Source: Clostridium sp. E02
Lineage (GTDB): Bacteria > Bacillota > Clostridia > Lachnospirales > Lachnospiraceae
Direction: 5' to 3'
Length of the DNA stretch: 64,000 nucleotides
NCBI RefSeq assembly: GCF_003833015.1
Contig: NZ_RJLQ01000018.1
Coordinates: 44,140 to 108,139 of the forward strand
Position 1 is the first letter of the stretch. Every line of letters starts with the position of its first letter. Under the pieces are notes generated by a model. The model did not search any database and was not told where the DNA came from. It saw only the letters and a program-made list of their open reading frames with translations. The translations under genes were made by a program, and so were the position numbers. This document shows positions 36,701-44,972 of the stretch, one piece after another.

Positions 36701-37162
36701 CACACACATGGTATTTAAATCGCCTTCTATAAATGGGATCTTAAACTTATCTTTTTTATAAAACAGGATTTTATAAGTATTCGCTGAAAGATTTAATTCA
36801 AACAGTTCATCATAAACTGTATTCTCCGTAAGATTGTAAAAAACATTTTTATTGGTTTCATCCACAGGTCGAAACATCATAAGCCTGCAATTTTTGTGTC
36901 CCACCCAGTCAATGATGCCAGAAGATACCTCCATCCACATCCTTAAATCAGCATGATATATGATTGCTTTCCCGCAATTACCAGTGCTGCACGGACAGTC
37001 TAAACAAGGGGAGGAATTCTTTCCCATCCCTTGATAACAATACATTCCAGTAAATAAATCCGGATAATAGGTCTTTACCATGTCATTTAAATATACAATC
37101 CTGTAATCCTGGTCAACGATATAAATACCGGCTTCTCCATATTCAGCCGACATATGATTCAT
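33773..37162 (-). CDS. Multi-PAS GGDEF-EAL cyclic-di-GMP protein
   Basis: A 1129-residue soluble signalling protein. Order: N-terminal PAS-like region with a Cys cluster (Cys53, 56, 58, 63) at 1-105, a PAS/PAC at about 115-235, GGDEF domain at 250-410, EAL domain at 415-665, then three further PAS-type regions to the C-terminus. The GGDEF motif reads GGDDF (326-330), a conservative change that may lower cyclase activity. EAL residues look complete: ESL (448-450), SVNMSR, EITES, MDDFGSGYSS, IKID and AEGVE. It is probably a c-di-GMP phosphodiesterase, possibly bifunctional. PAS domains placed after EAL are unusual. No membrane segment is seen. Confidence 0.92.
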   Translation of the reverse strand: MNHMSAEYGEAGIYIVDQDYRIVYLNDMVKTYYPDLFTGMYCYQGMGKNSSPCLDCPCSTGNCGKAIIYHADLRMWMEVSSGIIDWVGHKNCRLMMFRPVDETNKNVFYNLTENTVYDELFELNLSANTYKILFYKKDKFKIPFIEGDLNTMCVEIANLMVHPDDRERFLKFFHIPSFVQRLYANGKIVKEVFRKRLVDGTYCWVDMAAVLFRYGDSTDTFVMCYVQDIDRNKKKEVEEETKKREKWEEMDSMTGLFRYGPFFEKAEYLLKQRVGTGYFLVAIDFDHFKLFNEWYGEEEGDRFLSRIGDYLKNLEIRYDCLAGYMGGDDFAIIVPADLAILKEMETRIQTYAKAYGGNAGFLPALGVYQMEDGVVSVSMMYDRASIALNSVKGNYSKRIGWYDPGMKRKMEYDQVLLSDIQRGLEMKEFIFYLQPQCNMLTGKIIGLESLVRWQHPTKGIVSPKDFIPLLERNGFITYLDIYIWELVCMELSRWAKSGRRPIPISVNMSRMDIYAIDVVEKFKQLVKQYEIAPQYLEIEITESAYAEDYDLIRNVVEELRKVGFPVFMDDFGSGYSSLNMLKDVNVDVIKIDTKFLEMNENSQGRGMGILETIVRMAKVMQLKVIAEGVEKKEHVDFLLNIGCIYGQGFYYHRPIPVSEVNELLMEERNVDFRGIQARQLKQLKLEDLFNENITSEAVLNNMVGAIALYEVYEDNFSVLRVNEEYYRVTGENPVDMEEHKGFMINKIYRDDIDRILTIFEHALLNPIQGAEGILRRYRLNGELMWIHFRVFFLREQDGRRLYYGSIRDATEQMEQRKKLEESQKMLKDVLTLDGKNISFDNIAEENQRAAGAVFSQMAPGGLIGLYCEKGFPLYFANNEMLRLLDYDSYEMFFKEMGGNLLPLFHKDDLSVIDGTVSSLAPGMEYNFQLRIKKRDGSWLWLLTKGRIVKAETGRLAIVSACMDITDTVLAQKKLQATNRILQFKNDELEFLSSGMQGGYFRCKNSNQMELLYISPRFLEILGYKEEEIREQFNGQFVSMLDPEDKVNIIKRLNSLKSEEVLKGVKYRILSKHGFIWILCHIKRSMRDGKNSLYGVISDIDENEKLQNQRKENETFRQAGIQISINKEKE

Positions 37163-37213
37163 AAGCTACCGCCTCTCCTGCAATCCAATCCATGCAGTAT
37201 GTAAATAATGTTT

Positions 37214-37243
37214 ATTATAGTATGAAACACACGTTTCCGTCAA
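37214..37243 (-). promoter_or_regulatory. Promoter of the PAS-GGDEF-EAL gene
   Basis: Minus-strand TTGACG (37238-37243) and TATAAT (37214-37219) with 18-base spacing, about 45 bases before the ATG. Confidence 0.65.
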
Positions 37244-37320
37244 CAAGTTCACAAATGGAGGGTAGGAATATTATATACTTATTTCTTTATAAATATTCAT
37301 AAAACAATGGAATAAAAAGG

Positions 37321-37377
37321 AAAAACCATTGGTAAAATCAGATATGGTTGAATCCATATTCTTTTACCAATGGCTTA
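37321..37377 (-). terminator. Terminator of the DapF paralogue
   Basis: AAGCCATTGGTAAAA pairs with TTTTACCAATGGTTT and encloses an inner ATATGG/CCATAT stem, followed by T-rich sequence on the minus strand, 12 bases after the stop. Confidence 0.85.
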
Positions 37378-37388
37378 AATTTTCTTGT

Positions 37389-38249
37389 CTACTGTAAGGA
37401 ACGAACCTGTTCTGTCATCTCATAAGATAGCGTAAATTTACCTACGTACCCCACATCTCCGGTCATTCGTACGCTTCCGTCTTCTTTCAATTCAACTTCT
37501 AATATGCCTCCTGGCATGTGAACATACATCTTGGGGTCTGTCAGTCCCATCCGGTACGCAGCACCTGCTGCTGCACACCCACTGGTACCTGAAGCAAGTG
37601 TATATCCGGCTCCTCGTTCATAAATTTCTATTTCTATGTTCGTCCGGTCAATGACTCTTAATAATTCTGTATTTACTTTCTCAGGAAAATATTCTGCTTC
37701 TTCTGAATGTTTTCCAATTTTACATACAAGCTCTTTGGATATATCATTTAACCAAATTACGCAATGTGGATTTCCTATATTAACACAAGTAACACGGTAA
37801 GGAATACTTCCAAACATCATCGTCTCATTGAGAACCTCTCTTCTTGGTCCAGTTACGGGGATCTGATCGCTATAAAAATTTAATTTTCCCATGGATACTT
37901 TAATTTTTGTGCCTTCTTCATTTAAATACTGAATGGTCTGTTCTCCACTTAAGGTATGAATGGTAAATCGATTTTTTTGTACATATCCCGCATCCTTTAA
38001 ATACTTGCCAAAAATCCTTACTCCGTTTCCACTTAATTCTGCTTCGCTTCCATCTGGGTTTAATATCTTTACCTCTAGCTTATCCTTCCCAATAATAGGA
38101 CCTACCAATAATCCATCGGACCCTACACCAATATTTCGGTTGCAAATCAACCGTATATTTTCCTCTGTCAGCTTGCATTCATTTTTGTTTGGATCGAAAA
38201 TAAGATAATCATTCCCAAGTCCATGATATTTTTCCAGGGTGATATTCAT
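37389..38249 (-). CDS. Diaminopimelate epimerase-like protein lacking both catalytic cysteines
   Basis: A 286-residue DapF-fold protein: YHGLGNDYLIF, VGSDGLLVG, LNPDGSEAELSGNGVRIFG, CVNIGNPHCVIWLND and ERGAGYTLASGTSGCAA. In place of the two catalytic cysteines it has Ser73 (SGNG) and Ser220 (SGTS), and the substrate-contact Glu of the GET motif is Tyr216. It therefore should not perform the normal two-base racemisation with thiolates. The rest of the fold is well conserved, so it is not decaying. AAAGGAG precedes ATG 38249. It is divergent from an AraC regulator, which probably controls it. Possible roles are a modified epimerase/isomerase or a binding protein. Confidence 0.85.
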   Translation of the reverse strand: MNITLEKYHGLGNDYLIFDPNKNECKLTEENIRLICNRNIGVGSDGLLVGPIIGKDKLEVKILNPDGSEAELSGNGVRIFGKYLKDAGYVQKNRFTIHTLSGEQTIQYLNEEGTKIKVSMGKLNFYSDQIPVTGPRREVLNETMMFGSIPYRVTCVNIGNPHCVIWLNDISKELVCKIGKHSEEAEYFPEKVNTELLRVIDRTNIEIEIYERGAGYTLASGTSGCAAAGAAYRMGLTDPKMYVHMPGGILEVELKEDGSVRMTGDVGYVGKFTLSYEMTEQVRSLQ

Positions 38250-38414
38250 GATGAAACTCCTTTCCCATGTATGTCTATTTTTTCACTTCGTTACTTTCAA
38301 ATATCCATTCCTTTTCTATTATACACAGCACTTTTTATCAAATCTACCATATTAATGCTTTTAATATTGCAAATAGTGTTGTATTATAAAAGGGGAAAGG
38401 AGGAACCCTTAACT

Positions 38415-39266
38415 ATGGACCAATATGAAAAAAGAGGTTATTTAAACAGTGACTTTAAACTGTTTCATCTACTAGATTCAAAAAAGCAGCAATTTGAGTA
38501 TCATTATCATGACTTTGATAAAATCATAATATTCATCCGTGGCTCAGTCACCTACCGCATAGAAGGATGCACCTATTTACTGAACCCTTATGACATCATA
38601 CTGGTAGGGCATAATGATATTCATAAGCCAGATATTAACTCTGACGTTCCATATGAAAGAATTATTGTTTACCTCTCTCCTGGGTTTCTTTCTGCCTATC
38701 AAGGGGATAATTATGATCTTAGTGACTGTTTTAAAAAATCCAAAGAACTACATTCTCATGTAATACGAATTCATTCCATGGAAAAGAGCAGTCTTTACCT
38801 TACTTTAACCAATTTAGAACATGCATGTACCCACAACGGATATGCCAAAGATCTTTACTGTCAGGTTGTCTTTTTGGAGTTTATGATTCAGTTAAACCGC
38901 GCTTCGGCAACTAACCGAGTTCAATATATGCAGCCTGCTACCGGAGATTTAAGAATCCTTAAAATTTTAGACTATCTAAACAGCCACTTAACAGAAGATA
39001 TGACAGTAGACACCATTGCAGAAGCCTGTTTTATCAGTCGCTACCATCTGATGCATCGGTTCAAGCAGCAAACTGGATACACACTTTTTGATTATATAAC
39101 GGAAAAAAGACTTTTGTTCGCCAGAAACAGCTTAAAATCAGGACGTTCCGTCACTGAGGTATGCTTCCAAAGCGGATTTAAAAATTACTCAACCTTTTCC
39201 CGCGCTTATAAGAAACAGTTTCATCTCTCTCCCTCTGACACAAAGAGAGAGCAGAACCACTTATGA
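38415..39266 (+). CDS. AraC-family transcriptional regulator with cupin sensor domain
   Basis: A 283-residue regulator. Residues 15-150 are a cupin-type ligand domain (YHYHDFDKIIIFIRGSVTYRIEGCTYLLNPYDIILVGHNDIHKPDI); residues 180-280 hold the two AraC helix-turn-helices (LTEDMTVDTIAEACFISRYHLMHRFKQQTGYTLFDYI and VCFQSGFKNYSTFSRAYKKQFHLSP). ATG 38415 follows an AAAGGAGG site, at longer than usual spacing (11 bases); a reading from 38223 adds 64 residues across the intergenic region. The 165-base divergent gap to the DapF paralogue is the likely control region. Confidence 0.92.
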   Translation: MDQYEKRGYLNSDFKLFHLLDSKKQQFEYHYHDFDKIIIFIRGSVTYRIEGCTYLLNPYDIILVGHNDIHKPDINSDVPYERIIVYLSPGFLSAYQGDNYDLSDCFKKSKELHSHVIRIHSMEKSSLYLTLTNLEHACTHNGYAKDLYCQVVFLEFMIQLNRASATNRVQYMQPATGDLRILKILDYLNSHLTEDMTVDTIAEACFISRYHLMHRFKQQTGYTLFDYITEKRLLFARNSLKSGRSVTEVCFQSGFKNYSTFSRAYKKQFHLSPSDTKREQNHL

Positions 39267-39270
39267 TAGC

Positions 39271-39316
39271 AAAAACTCACGAGAAAGACCAAATGATCGA
39301 TCCCGTGAGTTTTTTT
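39271..39316. terminator. Bidirectional terminator
   Basis: AAAAACTCACG pairs with CGTGAGTTTTTTT across a 22-base loop, between the converging AraC and polymerase genes. Confidence 0.82.
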
Positions 39317-39318
39317 CG

Positions 39319-40611
39319 TTATCCGTGTCTCCCGTTATTTTTCCAGGAACAGAACAAATACAAAAATCCAGTAATAAAAAAGTAAAACCAGGTAGCCGGA
39401 TTACTAAACCAAGTCGTAAAAAAGGATAATATCATATACATGGCAAACTGTGCATAAAACAAATATCCGATGGGATTCCTTACTTGTTTCACCATTCGCA
39501 TAAGGAAAAATGCAATTACTCCCAGAATACAGCCAAAGAGTACAACTCCTATGATTCCAAAGTCGTAATAGGAATCGTAAAACAAGGTAACAGTCGTCAG
39601 TTCCTCTTTGGTAACATAAATAGGAAAGTCCACCAGGGAAGGTACCAAAAATTTAAGTCCGGTCAATCCCCATAATGGATACAACATCCGCAGTCCAAAG
39701 GTATGAGATGGCAACCACTCAACCAAGCGGTTGAAATTATCATAATTGTTTGCAATGTACATATAAGGCTGAGTGATAAATATAGGCATCTGACTATATT
39801 TCATCTGGAATATGCTATTTAAATAAGAGACATCGTGACCTCTTACAATGGTAAGTATCACATATATAGGAAGCATACCCAATGCAAGACCAGCTGCATA
39901 AATGATTTTAAGGCGATGCTCCATGGCAATATAAGTAAGAAGTGCTAATCCCACAGCTAAGATCAGCTGAAACCGAGAGACACAAAGAACTGGGATTGCA
40001 CAGGCAATCAAATCCATAAGTAAAACTGCAATTAACCGCAGCCCGTTTCTTCCCTGTTCTATACAAAAATACAAAACAGAGAGAGCCGGCACCAATACAC
40101 AGGATACGGTAAAATAATGAACTCCAGTTATGTGAAAGGTTGAGTAGGCATGGGGAACTCCTTTGATAAAAAAAGGAATAAATCCAAGAACAAAGGCCTC
40201 TAAAAGAAACGCTGTTAAGGACAAAACCGAAACGATCACCATAGACCAAAATAAAGGCACTTCGTAACCTTTAAATCGAAACCAGCTAGAGCGCTCGCCT
40301 CCGGCTTCTCCCTGCATCCGAACAAAGAATTCATAGGAAACCCAAAATCCCAAAAAAGCCAACAAAAAAGAAAGCCAGGTAATAAGATTCCAGTCTGACG
40401 AAAGCTTGGAAAGCTTTAAACAGGCGATTCCTTCTCCCCCTACCCAGAACAGGGAAAACAAACCTCTGAGATGAATGATATTCTCCCCTCTCCGATAATC
40501 GTACCAGTAAAGATATATGGCCGTTAACAGTAAAAGCAAACCGGACAACCAGTAGTGTCCTGCTCTGGCAAATAAATAAGATGCTGCATAACTGATCAGA
40601 TAAACGCTCAT
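39319..40611 (-). CDS. Polysaccharide polymerase-like membrane protein (Wzy/oligosaccharide repeat unit polymerase type)
   Basis: A 430-residue protein with about eleven hydrophobic segments. The layout resembles Wzy-type repeat-unit polymerases: a long outer loop between late helices with charged residues (RGHDVSYLNSIFQM... LTTVTLFYDSYYDFGIIGVVLFGCILG). The tail motif YDFGIIG and the FFxTWFSNPATWFYF end are typical. It is isolated from any glycosyltransferase cluster in this window, so the glycan is unknown. It could alternatively be an O-antigen ligase-like protein. Confidence 0.7.
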   Translation of the reverse strand: MSVYLISYAASYLFARAGHYWLSGLLLLLTAIYLYWYDYRRGENIIHLRGLFSLFWVGGEGIACLKLSKLSSDWNLITWLSFLLAFLGFWVSYEFFVRMQGEAGGERSSWFRFKGYEVPLFWSMVIVSVLSLTAFLLEAFVLGFIPFFIKGVPHAYSTFHITGVHYFTVSCVLVPALSVLYFCIEQGRNGLRLIAVLLMDLIACAIPVLCVSRFQLILAVGLALLTYIAMEHRLKIIYAAGLALGMLPIYVILTIVRGHDVSYLNSIFQMKYSQMPIFITQPYMYIANNYDNFNRLVEWLPSHTFGLRMLYPLWGLTGLKFLVPSLVDFPIYVTKEELTTVTLFYDSYYDFGIIGVVLFGCILGVIAFFLMRMVKQVRNPIGYLFYAQFAMYMILSFFTTWFSNPATWFYFFITGFLYLFCSWKNNGRHG

Positions 40612-40661
40612 CGTAACATGTCCCCTTTGGTAATTTATTGCGTTTTTGCCCCTTCTAAGGG

Positions 40662-40705
40662 AAAAAGGCAGTCGCTGCTTTTTCGACCGCTGCGCCTGCC
40701 TTTTT
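40662..40705 (-). terminator. Terminator after ptsI
   Basis: AAAAAGGCAG pairs with CTGCCTTTTT around a 24-base loop containing an inner GC-rich stem, just after the ptsI stop on the minus strand. Confidence 0.82.
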
Positions 40706-40710
40706 CTCTT

Positions 40711-42420
40711 TTATCGGCTAATAAACTCCTTCATATACGCTTCTACTTCTTTCGCAGTTGCGAATGACATGGCTTCTTGTGCCATAGCTTGTAATTCACT
40801 CGTATCATATCCCATAATTAGCTTTCGAGCATTTAATATTGCAGAAGCACTCATACTAAACTCATTTAAGCCGAATGCCAAGAGCAGCGGAATCAACAAA
40901 GGATCGCTGGCCGCTTCCCCACACATTCCAACCATAATTCCCTCTTTGCGTCCACACTCTATGATATAACGGATGCTCCTTAATACTGCCGGATTCAGAG
41001 GGGAATACAAATAAGATATCTTTTCATTTCCTCGGTCTACGGACATGGTATACTGCGTTAAATCATTGGTTCCTATACTGAAGAAATCCACTTCCTTTGC
41101 AAATACATCTGCCATCAGGGAAGCCGCAGCAGTCTCTACCATGATTCCTACCTGAATTTCTTTCTTGTATGCAACCCCTGTCTCATCTAGTTCTTTCTTA
41201 ATCTCTTCAATTAGATCTTTCGCTTCCCGGATCTCTTCCAAACAAGTCACCAGAGGTACCATAATTCGAATATCCCCAAATGCACTGGCTCTTAAGAGTG
41301 CACGAAGCTGTGGTTTGTATACGTCTTCTTTTCGATCCAAACAAAAACGAATGGCGCGATATCCAAGGAATGGATTCTCATCTTTTTCCAGTCCCATATA
41401 AGGAATTTCCTTATCACCACCAATGTCAAGCGTACGAATAATCACTGGTTTTCCATTCATTGCAGTTGCCACTTTTCGATATGATTCAAATTGTTCTTCT
41501 TCTGTAGGCATGGAGGTCCGGTCCATAAACAAAAATTCTGTCCGGAACAAACCAATCCCTTCCCCATCATAGTGAAGTACTTTTTCTACATCTTCTGGCT
41601 TCCCAATATTGGCTACCAATTCAATGGATACTCCATCTTTTGTAATGGTTGGTTTCCCAATGTATTGTTCCAGCTCTTTCTTTTCTTTCATAAATTGGTC
41701 TCTTTTTAACGTATAATCTGCCAAGACATCTTCAGATGGGTCCACAATCACAGTTCCATCTGATCCATCCAGTACAAAATTCATACCATCTTTCACTTGA
41801 TCCATAATGCCCTTTATGGCAACCACCGCTGGAATCTCCAGTGCTCTTGCTAAAATCGCACTATGGGAAGTTTTTCCACCTAGTTCTGTCACAATGCCTG
41901 TCACATGATCTGGATTAATTCCAGCCGTCATAGATGGCGTCAAATCTTTGGAAATAATGATACTTCCCTTGGGCAAGGATGCGATATCCACTGACTTTAC
42001 ATTCAGTAAAATTTTCTGTATCCGAGTCTTGATATCACGCATATCCGTTGCCCTCTGCTGCATCAGTTCATCTCCCATTGAGGAAAACATGTCCGCATAG
42101 GTATTGCATACCGTTTCTACTGCAAATTCACTATTCATATGATCAACGGCGATCGCATTCTCAATCTCACCAGTCAGCATAGGATCAGAAAGAAGCAATA
42201 AATGACCATTTAATATCTCCGCTTCTTTTTCCCCTACTTTTGCAGCCAGATCCTTTGCCAGAGCACCGATTTCTTCCATCGCCTGTTTTACAGCTTCCTG
42301 AAAGCGAATTTTTTCCGCTTCTGAATCCTCAATTGTCACTTTTTGAATGTTTAATTCTGTCTCCTCGACGATAACGGCTTTTCCAATTCCGATACCGGCT
42401 GATGCATTTGTTCCTTTCAA
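40711..42420 (-). CDS. ptsI: Phosphoenolpyruvate--protein phosphotransferase (PTS enzyme I)
   Basis: A 569-residue enzyme I, which takes phosphate from PEP and passes it to HPr. The active-site His186 is in GGKTSHSAILAR; the PEP-binding barrel shows IIRTLDIGGDK, PYMGLEKDENPFLGYRAIRFCL and VGMCGEAASDP. Start is TTG 42420, preceded by a perfect AAGGAGG at eight bases; the ATG at 42447 would overlap ptsH and lies upstream of the ribosome site, so it is not the start. It follows ptsH by 13 bases. Confidence 0.96.
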   Translation of the reverse strand: MKGTNASAGIGIGKAVIVEETELNIQKVTIEDSEAEKIRFQEAVKQAMEEIGALAKDLAAKVGEKEAEILNGHLLLLSDPMLTGEIENAIAVDHMNSEFAVETVCNTYADMFSSMGDELMQQRATDMRDIKTRIQKILLNVKSVDIASLPKGSIIISKDLTPSMTAGINPDHVTGIVTELGGKTSHSAILARALEIPAVVAIKGIMDQVKDGMNFVLDGSDGTVIVDPSEDVLADYTLKRDQFMKEKKELEQYIGKPTITKDGVSIELVANIGKPEDVEKVLHYDGEGIGLFRTEFLFMDRTSMPTEEEQFESYRKVATAMNGKPVIIRTLDIGGDKEIPYMGLEKDENPFLGYRAIRFCLDRKEDVYKPQLRALLRASAFGDIRIMVPLVTCLEEIREAKDLIEEIKKELDETGVAYKKEIQVGIMVETAAASLMADVFAKEVDFFSIGTNDLTQYTMSVDRGNEKISYLYSPLNPAVLRSIRYIIECGRKEGIMVGMCGEAASDPLLIPLLLAFGLNEFSMSASAILNARKLIMGYDTSELQAMAQEAMSFATAKEVEAYMKEFISR

Positions 42421-42433
42421 AATAAAGTCCTCC

Positions 42434-42715
42434 TTATAATTTATCATTTATCTCTTCACCAAGGCCACTTGAAACGGCTTCAACCATGACAGCCAAAGCC
42501 TCTTCTTCATCTATTCCTTCGCATACGAAGGTAATCTCATCCCCGCTTTTAACACAAGCCCCCAATACACTAAGTACACTTTTGGCATTTGCAGTCGTAT
42601 TCTTAAATTGAAAACTGACTGCAGATTTAAACTTCATGGCTTCCCTACAAAGAATTCCTGCCGGTCTCAAGTGCAGACCTGTCGGGTTCTTTATGGTGAT
42701 TTTTGCGCTGACCAT
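42434..42715 (-). CDS. ptsH: Phosphocarrier protein HPr
   Basis: A 93-residue HPr. The PEP-dependent phosphorylation site is His15 in PTGLHLRPAG and the regulatory Ser46 lies in NAKSVLSVLG, so both the transport and the HPr-kinase control site are kept. ATG 42715 has GGAGG eight bases upstream. It is placed directly after cdaR (36-base gap), which joins sugar-PTS genes to c-di-AMP genes in one apparent operon. Confidence 0.95.
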   Translation of the reverse strand: MVSAKITIKNPTGLHLRPAGILCREAMKFKSAVSFQFKNTTANAKSVLSVLGACVKSGDEITFVCEGIDEEEALAVMVEAVSSGLGEEINDKL

Positions 42716-42751
42716 ACTGAATTCCTCCAAATTTTTCTATTCCCACCAGGT

Positions 42752-44095
42752 TTATGGCCGGGTTCCCTTTGTTGTATCTTCTTCCGCTGCTGATGTAGAT
42801 GCAGCGGTGGTAGAATCGCTTTCTACTGTCTCCCCCTGTGTTTCTGCGCCATTATGATTCTGGGCTACAATAACATGAAATGGCTGGTATCCTACCACTT
42901 CAAATCCTCCTGATATTGATAGATTCAGCATGCCAGGATAAGATCCGGGTTTTAATCCGGTCACATCAAGAACTGCATTCAGATTTCCTAGATCTAAGGA
43001 ATCCAAATCTTCTTTCAATCCTTTTATGGTTACTTCCGTTGCTTGTTTGTCAAAACTATACTCGTACGCATCCGAAGCACCAGTCTTATCTAAGTCACTT
43101 AAATCTAACTGATAAGTTTTGGTGGTCAAAGGCTCAACTTTAAGTCTTACCGTTACCTTCTTATATTGATCCCCAACAATCGATGTATTCGGCGGCAAGT
43201 ACTGATTCAAATCTAATTTCACCACTTTATCTTGTGACGCTCCATCAAGATTTAACTCGTCCGAGGTAATAGCAAGTGTAGATAACGATGCCAGAACGGA
43301 TCTGGTTCCTACCACCGGAATTGATCTTACCTCACTTACAACCCCAGTATATCGATACCCCTTTGCCACTTCTCCTGAAATTTCAAAGTTAAGAGCTATA
43401 TCCTTTGCTTTTAACACAAGTATCTGATACTCAATTTCATTGCGGTCAATTTTAACTTGATCACTAAGTTCCAACTCATTGCCATTGGCATCATAAAAAA
43501 TAGGAATCGAAGATCCATTCATATCCATATTCTTATTATCTACATCTATCTCAACCCCAACGTGGTTAATTTTTCCAATCTGCGATTCTGGACCTTCTAC
43601 TGTGACCTGATCCGGGCTCAGCGTGATTCTGCCCAACGCATAGCCAGTTTGTGGAGCTCCCTGAGTTTTTACTTGAAGATTAAATTTCTTTCTCTGTAAC
43701 CTTTCCGTGTTGATCCGGATAACCATAGGTTTTGCTGTTATGGTATCATTTTTAATCAAATTTTCTTTTTCTTTGTTAATATCTACCGTAACGGGAACCG
43801 CCCCAGTTACATCGTATAAATTTTTCAAATCAACGTAGGCATGAAAATCACTGGATTTTACCAAAGAACGATCCCTTGTTCGTATCTGATAACTGACCAT
43901 AACGGTATCTTTTCCTACAATCTCATAAGTCAAATCAGCAGCTTTCAGCACTTTACCATTCAGGACATCTACTGACACAACCTGTGAATCGTAAACGACT
44001 GGGTTTGAAATGTTGACAACCGCCATCCAAACGATAAAAGCAAGTACCAGGGAAGCAATTTTCAGCCCAAGATTATTTAATATTTTTTTCTTCAT
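42752..44095 (-). CDS. cdaR: YbbR-domain protein CdaR (c-di-AMP cyclase regulator)
   Basis: A 447-residue protein with one N-terminal membrane helix (GLKIASLVLAFIVWMAVVNI) and four beta-rich YbbR repeats exposed outside the membrane (recurring patterns such as LTYEIVGKDTVMVSYQ, QVTVEGPESQIGKINHV, and ITSDELNLDG). In Bacillus CdaR contacts CdaA and modulates its activity. The C-terminus is a Ser/Thr/Glu-rich tail. The start overlaps the cdaA stop by 23 bases, indicating translational coupling. Confidence 0.92.
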   Translation of the reverse strand: MKKKILNNLGLKIASLVLAFIVWMAVVNISNPVVYDSQVVSVDVLNGKVLKAADLTYEIVGKDTVMVSYQIRTRDRSLVKSSDFHAYVDLKNLYDVTGAVPVTVDINKEKENLIKNDTITAKPMVIRINTERLQRKKFNLQVKTQGAPQTGYALGRITLSPDQVTVEGPESQIGKINHVGVEIDVDNKNMDMNGSSIPIFYDANGNELELSDQVKIDRNEIEYQILVLKAKDIALNFEISGEVAKGYRYTGVVSEVRSIPVVGTRSVLASLSTLAITSDELNLDGASQDKVVKLDLNQYLPPNTSIVGDQYKKVTVRLKVEPLTTKTYQLDLSDLDKTGASDAYEYSFDKQATEVTIKGLKEDLDSLDLGNLNAVLDVTGLKPGSYPGMLNLSISGGFEVVGYQPFHVIVAQNHNGAETQGETVESDSTTAASTSAAEEDTTKGTRP

Positions 44096-44945
44096 TCTTA
44101 CGCCTTCCCTTCAGAATCCGAAATCTACTTCCTTCCTCTACCGCCTGTTTTGCTCCACCAAGTACCGATTTAAGCATATCCGCATCTGCGATCCTTTTCA
44201 ATCCGCCCTCCATAGCAACAATGACACGTCCAGTCTCTTCTGAAACTACAATCGTAACACTGTCGCTGACTTCGCTTACACCAACCGCTGCCCGATGTCT
44301 GGTACCAAGATCTTTGCTAATGGTCATATTATCAGTAAGAGGCAGATAACAGGTTGCTGCTGCCACACGATTCCCTCTAATTACCACAGCTCCGTCATGC
44401 AAAGGAGTATTATGCTCAAATATATTAATTAAAAGCTGACTGCTTACAATCCCCCCAACCTCAATTCCTGTCCGTTCAATCTCTTTTAAGGAATCGCTGC
44501 GCTCAATTACAATCAAAGCACCTGTTTTCACTTTAGCCATCTCGTAAGTAGCCTTTACTAATTCATTAATCGTCTTATCCGTAAACTGTGAACGGGTTCT
44601 CCCATCATCAAAGGTCAAAATTCCAGTAAAAGGATTTTTACTTCCAAGCTGTTCCAATACTTTACGAAGTTCCGGTTGAAAAATCACGATCGCCATCGTC
44701 ACAGCCGGAGTTGCAATCTTATTTAAAATCCAGAAAATATTATAAAGACGAAAAACGTATGCAAACAGATAGAAAAGAAGAATCATTATAATTCCTTTTA
44801 ACAGCGTCCACGCTCTCGTATTCATAATCCAGGTCAGTAGTTCATAAAGTAAAATAGCAATAATTACAATCTCAACCAGGTTTGTTTTTGAAATTCTGGG
44901 CAGGAAAGATACCCAGGAATACATTCCACCTAAAAAATCTGCCAT
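44073..44945 (-). CDS. cdaA: Diadenylate cyclase CdaA
   Basis: A 290-residue enzyme making c-di-AMP from two ATP. Three N-terminal membrane helices (about 22-90) precede the DAC domain, with the catalytic DGA motif at 184-186 (LHDGAVVI) and RHR at 216-218 (LGTRHRAAVG). A basic C-terminal tail (KGRRKNEEKNIK) is present. It heads the cdaA-cdaR pair that controls potassium and osmolyte balance in Firmicutes; an Opu-type osmolyte system is encoded 9 kb away. Confidence 0.96.
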   Translation of the reverse strand: MADFLGGMYSWVSFLPRISKTNLVEIVIIAILLYELLTWIMNTRAWTLLKGIIMILLFYLFAYVFRLYNIFWILNKIATPAVTMAIVIFQPELRKVLEQLGSKNPFTGILTFDDGRTRSQFTDKTINELVKATYEMAKVKTGALIVIERSDSLKEIERTGIEVGGIVSSQLLINIFEHNTPLHDGAVVIRGNRVAAATCYLPLTDNMTISKDLGTRHRAAVGVSEVSDSVTIVVSEETGRVIVAMEGGLKRIADADMLKSVLGGAKQAVEEGSRFRILKGRRKNEEKNIK

Positions 44946-44972
44946 ACGATCCCACCTCCCTTTCTTTTCTTT

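Noticed and set aside
38223..38414. Longer N-terminus for the AraC regulator
   Set aside because: The additional 64 residues are low-complexity, cross the divergent promoter region and are not part of the AraC/cupin family.
42421..42447. ATG start for enzyme I overlapping ptsH
   Set aside because: The perfect AAGGAGG lies downstream of this ATG and before TTG 42420, which fits enzyme I N-termini.
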